A stretch of DNA of 64,000 bases, from positions 1 to 64,000 of the forward strand of contig CAUTQY010000002.1 of NCBI GenBank assembly GCA_963540815.1. Direction: 5' to 3'. Origin of the DNA: Scybalousia_A sp963540815. GTDB taxonomy: Bacteria; Bacteroidota; Bacteroidia; Bacteroidales; P3. The notes beneath the pieces are model-generated. The model ran no database searches, was not told where the DNA came from, and worked only from the letters and a program-made list of their open reading frames with translations. The position numbers were made by a program, and so were the translations under genes. Below are positions 37,102 to 44,759 of the stretch, piece after piece (within the stretch, counting starts at the first letter, position 1; every line of letters starts with the position of its first letter).

Positions 37102-37914
37102 TTAAGACCTAACTTTTATTTCGTAGGCTTGAACAACTCTGCCCGATTGTTGATTGGTAACGATAGCAACCACACGACAATTAGATAAATCCCAAACGGG
37201 GTCTATTCCTATTGAATAGTTATTCTTTATTTTATCTCCGGAACGAACACTTTCCATATTTACCGGTAGGTCTATTAGGGCGTTTTGTCTTAAGACATTT
37301 TCAAAGACGTAGTTTTCTTCCTTAGTGGAGCCATTTAGTTGTACCCCAACAATATTATCTTCCAACACAACCAATGAAAGCAAAAGATTTTGATAGTGGT
37401 CTTGTAAGAAATATAACTCTACACCAACGAGAAGAGAATTTGCCTCCTCCTTTAAACCTAACCCGATATTTAAAATATGTGGTAAGGAAGCAATCTCGGT
37501 GTTTATGGCACTTTCCCAGTTTGAGTATTGCAAAGGCGTGGTGCTCCTGTTAATTACTCCTGCAGGATAGGCATTAACTCCGAAATGAGAAGCCAATTGT
37601 TCACCGTAGTCAGTCACAAGTGACAGGTAGTTGTTTGATTTGGAGGGTTTGGCAAGGTTGCCCGAGTGGATAGCAATAGGAATGAGGTTAGGGTTTTGTT
37701 TGCAAAGCTCTTTAAGTTTCTTAGCAGCGTTAGGACAATTGTTACAAGCCCACGCAGTAAACTCCTCCAAAACAATATTCTGACCACTCTGAACAACAGA
37801 AATGGAAATATCTTGAGTGATGAAATTTGTGAGAGTTCTAAAATTATCCTCCTCTATTTCATTGCAAGAGAAAAAAAGAACAGGTAATAATAAGATAGAT
37901 AAAAGTTTTTTCAT
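37102..37914 (-). CDS. Omp28-like lipoprotein
   Basis: A 270-residue protein with a lipoprotein signal (LLPVLFFSC, lipid-bearing Cys about residue 17). A thioredoxin-like domain has EFTAWACNNCPNAAKKL near residue 51, and a beta-rich C-terminal half follows. This matches the Omp28 family of Porphyromonas and Bacteroides. It is probably on the outer membrane or its periplasmic face. It is the last recognisable chromosomal gene before the phage region; its ATG is 41 bases from the first phage gene, which is divergent. Confidence 0.8.
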   Translation of the reverse strand: MKKLLSILLLPVLFFSCNEIEEDNFRTLTNFITQDISISVVQSGQNIVLEEFTAWACNNCPNAAKKLKELCKQNPNLIPIAIHSGNLAKPSKSNNYLSLVTDYGEQLASHFGVNAYPAGVINRSTTPLQYSNWESAINTEIASLPHILNIGLGLKEEANSLLVGVELYFLQDHYQNLLLSLVVLEDNIVGVQLNGSTKEENYVFENVLRQNALIDLPVNMESVRSGDKIKNNYSIGIDPVWDLSNCRVVAIVTNQQSGRVVQAYEIKVRS

Positions 37915-37955
37915 AAGGCTTTTATTTTGAGTAACGAAAAAAAAGAAAAAAAATT

Positions 37956-38294
37956 ATGATAGACATAACAAATGAATTTATAAGGAAACCTAAGGCATAT
38001 GTACATATGTACAAATATTCCTGTCAAACAAAGACACCAAAAAAAGAGTGGCGTATAGTTGTTTGGACGGGAGGAGAGATGTTTACTTTTATAAACCAGT
38101 ATTACATCTACCCCGGCAATTCTCAAGAGATATTGGTCGGTAACGAATTAGTAACCAATAAAGTAAAACAGCTCAAAAAAGAATTGGAAAATATGTTTGC
38201 GGAAAATTACGACAAAGCTTTGGCTTTCTGCAGGAAAATCAAAGCCAAAAATAAAAGGAAAAGAAAAAAGAAAGTAGTTTTTATAAAAAATTAA
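37956..38294 (+). CDS. Hypothetical phage protein, basic C-terminus
   Basis: A 112-residue protein I do not recognise. It begins MIDITNEFIRKPKAYVHMY and has a central stretch of aromatic and beta-prone residues. It ends in a helix and a strongly basic tail rich in Lys and Arg, as in nucleic-acid-binding proteins. The exonuclease gene follows after 15 bases, so it probably belongs to the phage recombination operon. Confidence 0.55.
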   Translation: MIDITNEFIRKPKAYVHMYKYSCQTKTPKKEWRIVVWTGGEMFTFINQYYIYPGNSQEILVGNELVTNKVKQLKKELENMFAENYDKALAFCRKIKAKNKRKRKKKVVFIKN

Positions 38295-38309
38295 AAATAA
38301 TTAAATAAA

Positions 38310-39218
38310 ATGGAAATTCAATATCTATTAAAAACAAATGTTGACTTTTTTGAGCAAGGGCATTATTACCAAGTAGAGGGAGTAAGGGTTAAATACACCC
38401 TTACGGAAGTGTTAAAGAAATTAGGACTTGCTCCTAATTATGAAACAATACCTGCTCAGGTATTGGAAAACGCCAAACAACGTGGGACATTGCTACACGA
38501 AAGATTAGAGCAATTAGATAATACCGGCGCCCTTGAAATAGAGGACAACGACCCATATTTGTCTTTGATAGAGGACTATATAAATAAGGGGCAAGACGTC
38601 ATTATTAGTGAGTTGGCTGTTTCTTATGATACTCTACTTGCTACAAAGATAGATAAAATCATTGAGGAGGACGGACAAATAATTGTAGCCGACGTAAAAA
38701 CGACTGCTTCAATGAATCTCGATTATGTTACGTATCAGTGTAGCCTGGGGGCGTTGATGTTGCAAAGAACCACCGGTATTAAAGCAACAAAAGGACGTCT
38801 TATTTGGTTGGATAGAAACAGCAATAAGTGCAAGTTGATTAACTTTAACTTAATAGACTTTACAAAGTTAGAGGAGTTGATTAAGGCAATAGAAGAGGGC
38901 AATTTTGATTATCTTAAAAGTCAAAATTTGATTTCTCTACCTGCGGAAATAAGCAACTCCACAATAGCAGTGAGAAGTCAATTATCAATAATAAAGGAGG
39001 CAGAGGCAAAAATAAAAGAATTGAAAGAGCAAATCGCTTCATATATGTTAGAGAATGGTATCAACAAAATGAAAGATATAACCGGGGAGGTTACCTTTAC
39101 AATGGTAGGTGAAAATACCCGCACAACCTTTGATACAAAAAAGGCTCTGGCAGAAAACCCGGGATTAGAGAAATACTATAAGGTAAGTATGGTAAAACCG
39201 TATTTGAAAATATCATAA
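38310..39218 (+). CDS. Phage PD-(D/E)XK exonuclease (RecB/RecE-like)
   Basis: A 302-residue protein. GTLLHERLEQL near residue 54 is the RecB-type GxxxH motif. KIDKIIEEDGQIIVADVKTT near 110 gives the Asp, D-V-K catalytic core of the PD-(D/E)XK fold. A C-terminal coiled region ends with TTFDTKKALAENPGLEKYY, resembling the end of phage YqaJ/RecE-type nucleases. It would resect DNA ends for the annealase encoded next. Together they form a RecE/RecT- or Exo/Beta-like recombination module. The 178-base gap to the next start (39219-39395) shows nothing clear. Confidence 0.78.
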   Translation: MEIQYLLKTNVDFFEQGHYYQVEGVRVKYTLTEVLKKLGLAPNYETIPAQVLENAKQRGTLLHERLEQLDNTGALEIEDNDPYLSLIEDYINKGQDVIISELAVSYDTLLATKIDKIIEEDGQIIVADVKTTASMNLDYVTYQCSLGALMLQRTTGIKATKGRLIWLDRNSNKCKLINFNLIDFTKLEELIKAIEEGNFDYLKSQNLISLPAEISNSTIAVRSQLSIIKEAEAKIKELKEQIASYMLENGINKMKDITGEVTFTMVGENTRTTFDTKKALAENPGLEKYYKVSMVKPYLKIS

Positions 39219-39395
39219 AGACAAAGCGGGGGGGAAAGTTTTAGGGTATCTTTAAAAACCCGTAGTTCTTAGGGATGATTCAATTATCAGGTTTCTCAAA
39301 GAAGTTATTATTCAATAGTTTAGTTATATGATTAAACACGCTATATATTGGGATTAATTTTAATAGATAGGTTTAATAAAAAAAAGAATAAGAAA

Positions 39396-40214
39396 ATGGA
39401 AACACAAGTAACAGAAATCAAGCAAGGCACGGGTATAAGTGTTATAAACACTTTTGACACGATGCAGAGAATGGCAAAATTGTTTGCAAATAGCTCAATA
39501 GTACCGGAGGCGTTTAGAGGCAATACACCGACGGCAGTAGCAAATTGCTTTATTGCGGTAGATATGGCAATGCGTTTGAATGCAGACCCATTTATGGTAA
39601 TGCAAAACCTTTACATTGTTAAAGGCAAGCCTGCGTTTAGTAGCAGTTTCCTAATTGCTACGGTAAATAGTTGCGGGAGGTTTGAACCTTTGAAATTCTC
39701 AAAGATAGAGGCAAGAAATCAAATAATGTATAACGGCAAGGAAATACCTAACCTTTCGTGCTTTGCTTATACAAGAGAAAAAGGAAGCGAGGATGTATTG
39801 ACCGGCGCCATTATAGATTTGCAGATGGCAATAAGCGAGGGTTGGGTTCAAAAGTCTGGTAGCAAATGGCAAACGATGCCCGAGCAAATGCTAAGATATC
39901 GTGCCGCAGCTTTTTGGGTAAGAACATATTGCCCGGAGGTAGCGATGGGCTTGTACTCCGATGATGAGGTTAAAGACTTTACGGACTACCAGGACGTAGA
40001 GGTTAAAGAAACCTCAAACCCCCAAAAGGAGGGAAAGAAAATAATTCTTTCCAAACCTAACAAAGAACCGAACCCGGTAACAGAACAGGAACCGTCATCA
40101 ATGGATGGGGAACAAACTGCGCCGGCTGTTGCAGAACTAACAACACAAGAACCACAGGAAAAACAGAAAAAACAGGCGGGCAGACCAATAAAAGTGCCCA
40201 TTATTTGGATGTAA
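39396..40214 (+). CDS. RecT-type single-strand annealing protein
   Basis: The ATG at 39396 is chosen over an upstream one, giving 272 residues. It shows the RecT/Bet landmarks: AVANCFIAVDMAMRLNADPFMVMQNLYIVKGKPAFSS near residue 45, GWVQKSGSKWQTMPEQMLRYRAAAFWVR near 150 and CPEVAMGLYSDDEV near 180. The C-terminal 70 residues are Pro/Glu/Gln-rich and probably unstructured. It anneals complementary strands in phage recombination. It pairs with the exonuclease upstream. Confidence 0.85.
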   Translation: METQVTEIKQGTGISVINTFDTMQRMAKLFANSSIVPEAFRGNTPTAVANCFIAVDMAMRLNADPFMVMQNLYIVKGKPAFSSSFLIATVNSCGRFEPLKFSKIEARNQIMYNGKEIPNLSCFAYTREKGSEDVLTGAIIDLQMAISEGWVQKSGSKWQTMPEQMLRYRAAAFWVRTYCPEVAMGLYSDDEVKDFTDYQDVEVKETSNPQKEGKKIILSKPNKEPNPVTEQEPSSMDGEQTAPAVAELTTQEPQEKQKKQAGRPIKVPIIWM

Positions 40215-40389
40215 ACACCGAGTTTGAGAAACACGCAGAAAATAAAACAGGTTTCTTATAGACATTAGTGTGTTGTGTTTTTATTTATTGTTGGGGGGTG
40301 GGTAAAATACTAAAAATTAGACGCCCGCCCTCTTTTAAAAAACATAAACACGGATTTTATTAAAAATACATAAATATTTGGGAGGGCTT

Positions 40390-40515
40390 ATGATGTACAT
40401 AATGGGCATAATGATTCTTATAATAACAATATTTTTTATTGTTGCTATTATAGAGAACATAAACGAAAAGAGATTTCAAAGAGAACAAAAACGACACAGA
40501 AAATATGAAATTTAA
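40390..40515 (+). CDS. Small membrane peptide, 41 residues
   Basis: A short frame with a purine-rich GGAGGG site at 40381-40386, a rare Shine-Dalgarno-like match in this window. The product has one hydrophobic helix (MMYIMGIMILIITIFF...) followed by a basic tail (EKRFQREQKRHRK). Function unknown. It lies in the otherwise gene-free gap between the annealase and the replication paralogues. Confidence 0.45.
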   Translation: MMYIMGIMILIITIFFIVAIIENINEKRFQREQKRHRKYEI

Positions 40516-40565
40516 AAAGAGGATAAAAGCAATACATTTATTAACAATTAAATAAAAACAAGAAA

Positions 40566-40784
40566 ATGATATTAACGGACGAAGTATATTTTGTGACACT
40601 TGATGCGATAGACAGAATACCGAGTGCAAGAGTGAGAAAAGAATTGCACGAAGCAATTATTAGGTATACGTTATTTGCCATACCACCCGATAAAAAATTG
40701 CACAGGTGCAGTCAGATGACAATTGCGGCTTTTAGATTAATTCAACCGCTTATTATTAATGAAAATAATGAGAATTTTAAATAA
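40566..40784 (+). CDS. DUF6291-like small phage protein, paralogue 1 of 3
   Basis: A 72-residue protein. The core FVTLDAIDRIPSARVRKELHEAIIRYTLFAI recurs in the next two genes (see the 41116 product: F-V-D-C-I-N-R-I-P-V-K-R-T-R-K-E-L). This looks like a DUF6291-type domain found at the N-terminus of Bacteroides phage replication proteins. Alone it may act as a regulator or competitor of the longer protein; that is inference. Confidence 0.55.
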   Translation: MILTDEVYFVTLDAIDRIPSARVRKELHEAIIRYTLFAIPPDKKLHRCSQMTIAAFRLIQPLIINENNENFK

Positions 40785-40793
40785 CAAAGAGAA

Positions 40794-41048
40794 ATGGAAA
40801 AAAAAGAAGAATGCAGAGAATATTTTTTATTTAAGGACTGGTACTTAGGGGCGCTTAATCATATTGCTCCAACCTTAGAGGTAAGAACCGAATTAACGGA
40901 AATAATCATTGAATATGGCATAACTGGCATAGAGCCCGATTGGAAAAAATATAACTCGTTAACAAAGGTAATTTTTGAAGTCATAAAGGAAGAAATTGAT
41001 AAGGACAATAAAGAATTGGACAAATTTAAACAAGAGGAGATTAATTAA
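40794..41048 (+). CDS. DUF6291-like small phage protein, paralogue 2 of 3
   Basis: An 84-residue acidic protein. It shares the pattern of its neighbours: F-K-D-W-Y-L-G-A-L-N-H-I-A-P-T-L-E-V-R-T-E-L-T-E-I-I-I-E-Y, more diverged, then a Lys/Glu-rich tail. It starts 9 bases after paralogue 1. Function unknown. Confidence 0.5.
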   Translation: MEKKEECREYFLFKDWYLGALNHIAPTLEVRTELTEIIIEYGITGIEPDWKKYNSLTKVIFEVIKEEIDKDNKELDKFKQEEIN

Positions 41049-41090
41049 AATGGATAATTTGGTAATAGTAGGTAATTTATTCCAATTATT

Positions 41091-41103
41091 AACAACTTAA
41101 AAC
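41091..41103 (+). promoter_or_regulatory. AACAACTTAAAAC box 1 (12 nt before ATG 41116)
   Basis: Exact match to the 13-base box found before ten phage start codons. Confidence 0.65.
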
Positions 41104-41115
41104 ATACAATATATT

Positions 41116-42183
41116 ATGGTAAGAGAAAGTAATATTATCTACAAAACTTTTGTGGATTGCATAAACAGAATACCCGTCAAGAGAACACGTAAAGAACTCC
41201 GTGAAATGTTATTAAACTACTCCATATACGGAACTTTGAGTAATCTTAACGAAAACGGCAAAGAATGGTCGGAGTCGGCAATTTCTTATTTTATAATTAT
41301 GAAACCGCAAATTGATGCAAACAATAGAAGATTTGCCGGCGCAACGAAAGGTGGAAAAGCCAAAAACACAAAACAAGAAATTGAAGCGGAATTTTTGGAA
41401 GATTACGACGAAAAATATGAAGTAACCGAAAACCTCGATTTTTTGCAAGAAAAAAGTGCCTATGGCACTCAAGATTGCGCGAAAAAAATAGTGCCTATGG
41501 CACTTTTAAATGAAAATGAAAATGAAAACGACAATTTTAAAGAAAACAAAGAAAGAAAGAAAGAAAAACCAAGAAAAACCCCCTTTAATCCCCTAAAGAA
41601 AGAAAAACAAAGAAATAAAGAAAAAGAAAATAAAGAAATTTTAGAAAAAAATATCCTAAAAAAAGAAAATTTTGAAAATTTTGAAAAAAATTTTTTCGAC
41701 GCGCAAAATGAAAAAAACAACCTAAAGACCGAAAATTTCGATTTTCAAGAAAAAGAAAAAAATTGCGCGCAAAAAGAAAAAGAAATTTCAGCCGATTTAA
41801 GCAACGAAAATTTTCAAAATGATAAATTACACTACTCCGATGATAATTTGCCCACAGCGGCCACAAAAACGGCAAAAAACAACGAAAACACCGAAGACAA
41901 ACCCAAAAGAAAAAATTTTAAACGACCTACTCTCGTTGAAGTTTCGGAATATTGTATTGAAAGAAATAACAATGTCAGCCCGGTCGCTTTTGTAGATTTT
42001 TACGAAAGCAAAGGGTGGATGATTGGAAAAAACCCAATGAAAGATTGGAAAGCGGCAGTAAGAACTTGGGAGCAAAATAATTATAATTACAACAATAGTC
42101 AAAACAATACAAAAACAAACGATGTCACAGATTGGCGAAATCTTGGAAAGAATTTTACAACAGCGTTCCCCGATACGTTGTAA
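41116..42183 (+). CDS. Phage replication-type protein, DUF6291-like N-terminus (paralogue 3)
   Basis: A 355-residue protein. Residues 1-80 carry the shared domain (TFVDCINRIPVKRTRKELREMLL). Residues 95-270 are a low-complexity Lys/Asn/Glu linker encoded by A-rich runs. Residues 280-340 hold a compact end domain (RPTLVEVSEYCIERNNNVSPVAFVDFYESKGW...) seen in many Bacteroidota phage replication initiators that partner a DnaC-like loader. It overlaps the loader gene by 62 bases. The most likely role is origin or primosome binding. Confidence 0.65.
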   Translation: MVRESNIIYKTFVDCINRIPVKRTRKELREMLLNYSIYGTLSNLNENGKEWSESAISYFIIMKPQIDANNRRFAGATKGGKAKNTKQEIEAEFLEDYDEKYEVTENLDFLQEKSAYGTQDCAKKIVPMALLNENENENDNFKENKERKKEKPRKTPFNPLKKEKQRNKEKENKEILEKNILKKENFENFEKNFFDAQNEKNNLKTENFDFQEKEKNCAQKEKEISADLSNENFQNDKLHYSDDNLPTAATKTAKNNENTEDKPKRKNFKRPTLVEVSEYCIERNNNVSPVAFVDFYESKGWMIGKNPMKDWKAAVRTWEQNNYNYNNSQNNTKTNDVTDWRNLGKNFTTAFPDTL

Positions 42184-42775
42184 AATAGAAAACATATCAC
42201 CACAGGAAATAGAACTCGGACTGCAAAAAAGCTTCCTCGAAGAAATTAAAAACAGAAATAAAACCCTACAAAACAAAGAGGAAATTAAAAACATATTACA
42301 CAAAATCGCTTGTTGGCTTTTGGCAACAACGCCGGGGCTTATGATTTGCGGAAATACAGGTACGGGCAAAACAACAATAGCAAAAGCCCTTATAACCTTT
42401 TTTAACGCTTATAATCAGTTTTACAACACCGAATGTTTTAGGGCAAACGTCGAAAAGTTAAGCGGATATAGCCTTAACCAAATCGCAAAAGACGATAAAG
42501 AATTTCAACGTATCAAAGGCACTTTGAGACTTTTTATAGACGACATTGGAGTAGAAACAACAGACGTAAAAAGTTACGGAACAGCCCTAACTCCTTTTGC
42601 CGAATTGTTACATGAAAGGTACGAAAACCAAACGGTAACCATACTAACAACAAATTTAAGTATGGAGCAACTGCGCGAAAAATACGGAGAGCGAACTTTT
42701 AGCCGTCTCAATGAAATGTTTGCAAGAGTAACCCTAACGGGAAAAGATTTAAGATTAACACAAAACATTATTTAA
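42122..42775 (+). CDS. Phage DnaC-like helicase loader ATPase
   Basis: A 217-residue AAA+ protein with Walker A GNTGTGKTT near residue 75, Walker B LRLFIDDIGVE near 138, sensor TILTTNLSMEQL near 178 and an arginine-finger region RLNEMFARV near 200. It fits IstB/DnaC-type loaders, which place the replicative helicase. The N-terminus is encoded in the overlap with the preceding replication protein, a sign of coupled translation. Confidence 0.82.
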   Translation: MSQIGEILERILQQRSPIRCKIENISPQEIELGLQKSFLEEIKNRNKTLQNKEEIKNILHKIACWLLATTPGLMICGNTGTGKTTIAKALITFFNAYNQFYNTECFRANVEKLSGYSLNQIAKDDKEFQRIKGTLRLFIDDIGVETTDVKSYGTALTPFAELLHERYENQTVTILTTNLSMEQLREKYGERTFSRLNEMFARVTLTGKDLRLTQNII

Positions 42776-42810
42776 ACAACGCAAATAATGTTACCAAACC
42801 TCAAAATTAT

Positions 42811-43290
42811 ATGACACTAAAACAAACTTATAACGACACCCTTACAAACGTTAGAGACGGAAACATCACTTTTGAACAATACATAAACCTAAGAACCGCA
42901 ATAACCGACTTTGCCAAAACAAATGACATCTTTATTCTGTACCAAAACGTTTTTAAAATATTACTGCCTAATCACAAAATAGACCACAAAGAAAAAGAAA
43001 ATATTAACTTTGTGAACAACCTACTTAACGAACTTAACAAATGGGCAGAAAGAGAAAACAAAACCCTAACAAGTCAAACCTTACCACAAGAAGAACAAGC
43101 AGGCATTAAAACCTTTTCCGAAAACGTAGGCTGGCTCGGAATACTAATTCCTATCGCAAAAGACTTTAAAACAAACCCGGACGAAGTCCTGCAATGGAAA
43201 TACAACACGATTTATTCCATTCTCTTTTACGAAAGCCAAAAAAATAAGTACGAACAAAAACTAAACAACGTTTATAAACATCTCAAATAA
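42811..43290 (+). CDS. Phage protein, possible tail assembly chaperone
   Basis: A 159-residue helical protein of unknown family. Its C-terminal part (FKTNPDEVLQWKYNTIYSILFYES...) has the D-E-V-L-x-W/Y pattern often seen in small proteins encoded before the tape measure. Position, two genes upstream of the tape measure, supports a tail assembly role. This is inference only. Confidence 0.45.
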   Translation: MTLKQTYNDTLTNVRDGNITFEQYINLRTAITDFAKTNDIFILYQNVFKILLPNHKIDHKEKENINFVNNLLNELNKWAERENKTLTSQTLPQEEQAGIKTFSENVGWLGILIPIAKDFKTNPDEVLQWKYNTIYSILFYESQKNKYEQKLNNVYKHLK

Positions 43291-43309
43291 TCAAAAAGAA
43301 CAAAAACAA

Positions 43310-43323
43310 AACAACTTAAAAAC
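43310..43323 (+). promoter_or_regulatory. AACAACTTAAAAAC box 2 (11 nt before ATG 43335)
   Basis: The shared box with one extra A. Confidence 0.6.
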
Positions 43324-43334
43324 TAAAATAAACC

Positions 43335-44447
43335 ATGTATAACAAAAGCAATTTAATTGTATCACTGAACGCACCCATCGTGTTTGAGTTTAAAAACACA
43401 AACGCAAATAAAATAATGTTTCTTGTCAAAAACCAAAAAGGGCAAACAATAGCAACACTCACAAAGTACGTACACAAAAAATATGTTGCTTTTGACATTG
43501 CAAACATTCTTAAAACAATGTTAAACGACTTACAAAGCCCGCTCCCGCTTTTGCAAGATGTCCAACCTTTGACAGAGCGCCTACCTTTCGAGGACGGCAG
43601 AAATGCGGTCGCTTTTAAGGTCGGCTACAAAACCGATGATAACGCAGCGGCCCATAACAAAAATACTTTCTTTGCCATTAACTCGCTACCTAACAATAGA
43701 ATACAAAACTATAGAACAGGTATTATTGCGGGAGAATATCTAACGCAAAGCGACCTTATCAAATATCAAGACTTCCCGCTTTGTGTTACTTATATGTCTT
43801 TTTCGCAACCAAACCGACAAACCGTAACAAAATACAGATTTGCAAATCAAATTGACTACTCCATAATAAACGTTTGTCCTCCGATAGAACTATTGCAATT
43901 GCCGACAGGTACTATTGCCGACAAACTCAACAATAACCTTATCATACAAGGAACTACCAACAAACAAAACCTACCTTATTACGAAGGTATTTTTAACATA
44001 CCCATACCGGACGACGCAACGGAAAGTATTTTTGTAGGACACAACAACGGAATTAAAACCATAACAAAAACCGATTGCAAAATTAAAAACCCTTACTATT
44101 TGCGTTGGATAGGATGGCGCGGAGGATGGGAACACTTTATGTTTCATCACAATCAAACAACGGAAATTAAAAAAGAAAACCAAGAAATTTTGCAAACTTA
44201 CGAACCAAGAACCTATAACTTAAAGCAACTCGCAACACAACCAAATATAACAAAAACAATAACAATCGGCGCCGAAAACCTAACAAAAAGACAAACCGAA
44301 TTACTCAAATGCTTACTCTTTGCTTCTTACGTAGAACACTACGACACAACAACAAAACAATGGCAAAGAGTTTTTATTGATAATCAAAGTCTTAAAACCT
44401 CCAACGTCAACCAACGGTACAAAATTGAACTAAACGTAAGATTATAA
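43335..44447 (+). CDS. Phage distal-tail/baseplate-like protein
   Basis: A 370-residue beta-rich protein. The segment YYLRWIGWRGGWEHFMF near residue 260 is characteristic of a protein that sits beside the tape measure in many Bacteroidota phages. The N-terminal half looks like a jelly-roll or Ig-like domain. It is probably a distal tail or baseplate hub component; not proven. It ends 312 bases before the tape measure, with an antisense small gene in between. Confidence 0.55.
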   Translation: MYNKSNLIVSLNAPIVFEFKNTNANKIMFLVKNQKGQTIATLTKYVHKKYVAFDIANILKTMLNDLQSPLPLLQDVQPLTERLPFEDGRNAVAFKVGYKTDDNAAAHNKNTFFAINSLPNNRIQNYRTGIIAGEYLTQSDLIKYQDFPLCVTYMSFSQPNRQTVTKYRFANQIDYSIINVCPPIELLQLPTGTIADKLNNNLIIQGTTNKQNLPYYEGIFNIPIPDDATESIFVGHNNGIKTITKTDCKIKNPYYLRWIGWRGGWEHFMFHHNQTTEIKKENQEILQTYEPRTYNLKQLATQPNITKTITIGAENLTKRQTELLKCLLFASYVEHYDTTTKQWQRVFIDNQSLKTSNVNQRYKIELNVRL

Positions 44448-44666
44448 CAAAGGTTTGTTTGCGTCCTCTAAAATGTCCGGTACCACCGGCCTACTATTGC
44501 GCGCACGCTCCGCTTTCTTTAACTCACGCTTTGCGTCCTCCAATTCATCACGCAAAGGATTCGTTTTATCTCTCGGCGCTAAACAATCCAAAATAAACAA
44601 CAAAAGATAAGGCCCCAAAAAAACAAGCGCACCCAAAAACCACGCGAATTTTTCCCATTCATCCAT
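44442..44666 (-). CDS. Small membrane protein encoded against the tail operon
   Basis: A 74-residue protein with one transmembrane helix (FAWFLGALVFLGPYLLLFILD) then a charged coiled coil (DELEDAKRELKKAERARN). It is on the opposite strand between two plus-strand tail genes and overlaps the end of the preceding one by 6 bases. It has the look of a phage accessory (moron) gene, for example in superinfection exclusion, but function is unknown. Confidence 0.55.
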   Translation of the reverse strand: MDEWEKFAWFLGALVFLGPYLLLFILDCLAPRDKTNPLRDELEDAKRELKKAERARNSRPVVPDILEDANKPLL

Positions 44667-44736
44667 AATTTCACAAGTCTTTTTATTTCAAAAACGATAC
44701 AAAACAACAAAAAATTATTATAATTGTAAAAAGTTT

Positions 44737-44749
44737 AACAACTTAAAAC
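44737..44749 (+). promoter_or_regulatory. AACAACTTAAAAC box 3 (10 nt before ATG 44760)
   Basis: Exact match, upstream of the tape measure gene. Confidence 0.65.
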
Positions 44750-44759
44750 TTTCAACACT

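Noticed and set aside
41051..41098. A 16-codon frame before the replication protein
   Set aside because: Too short, and its stop lies in the AACAACTTAAAAC box; no support.
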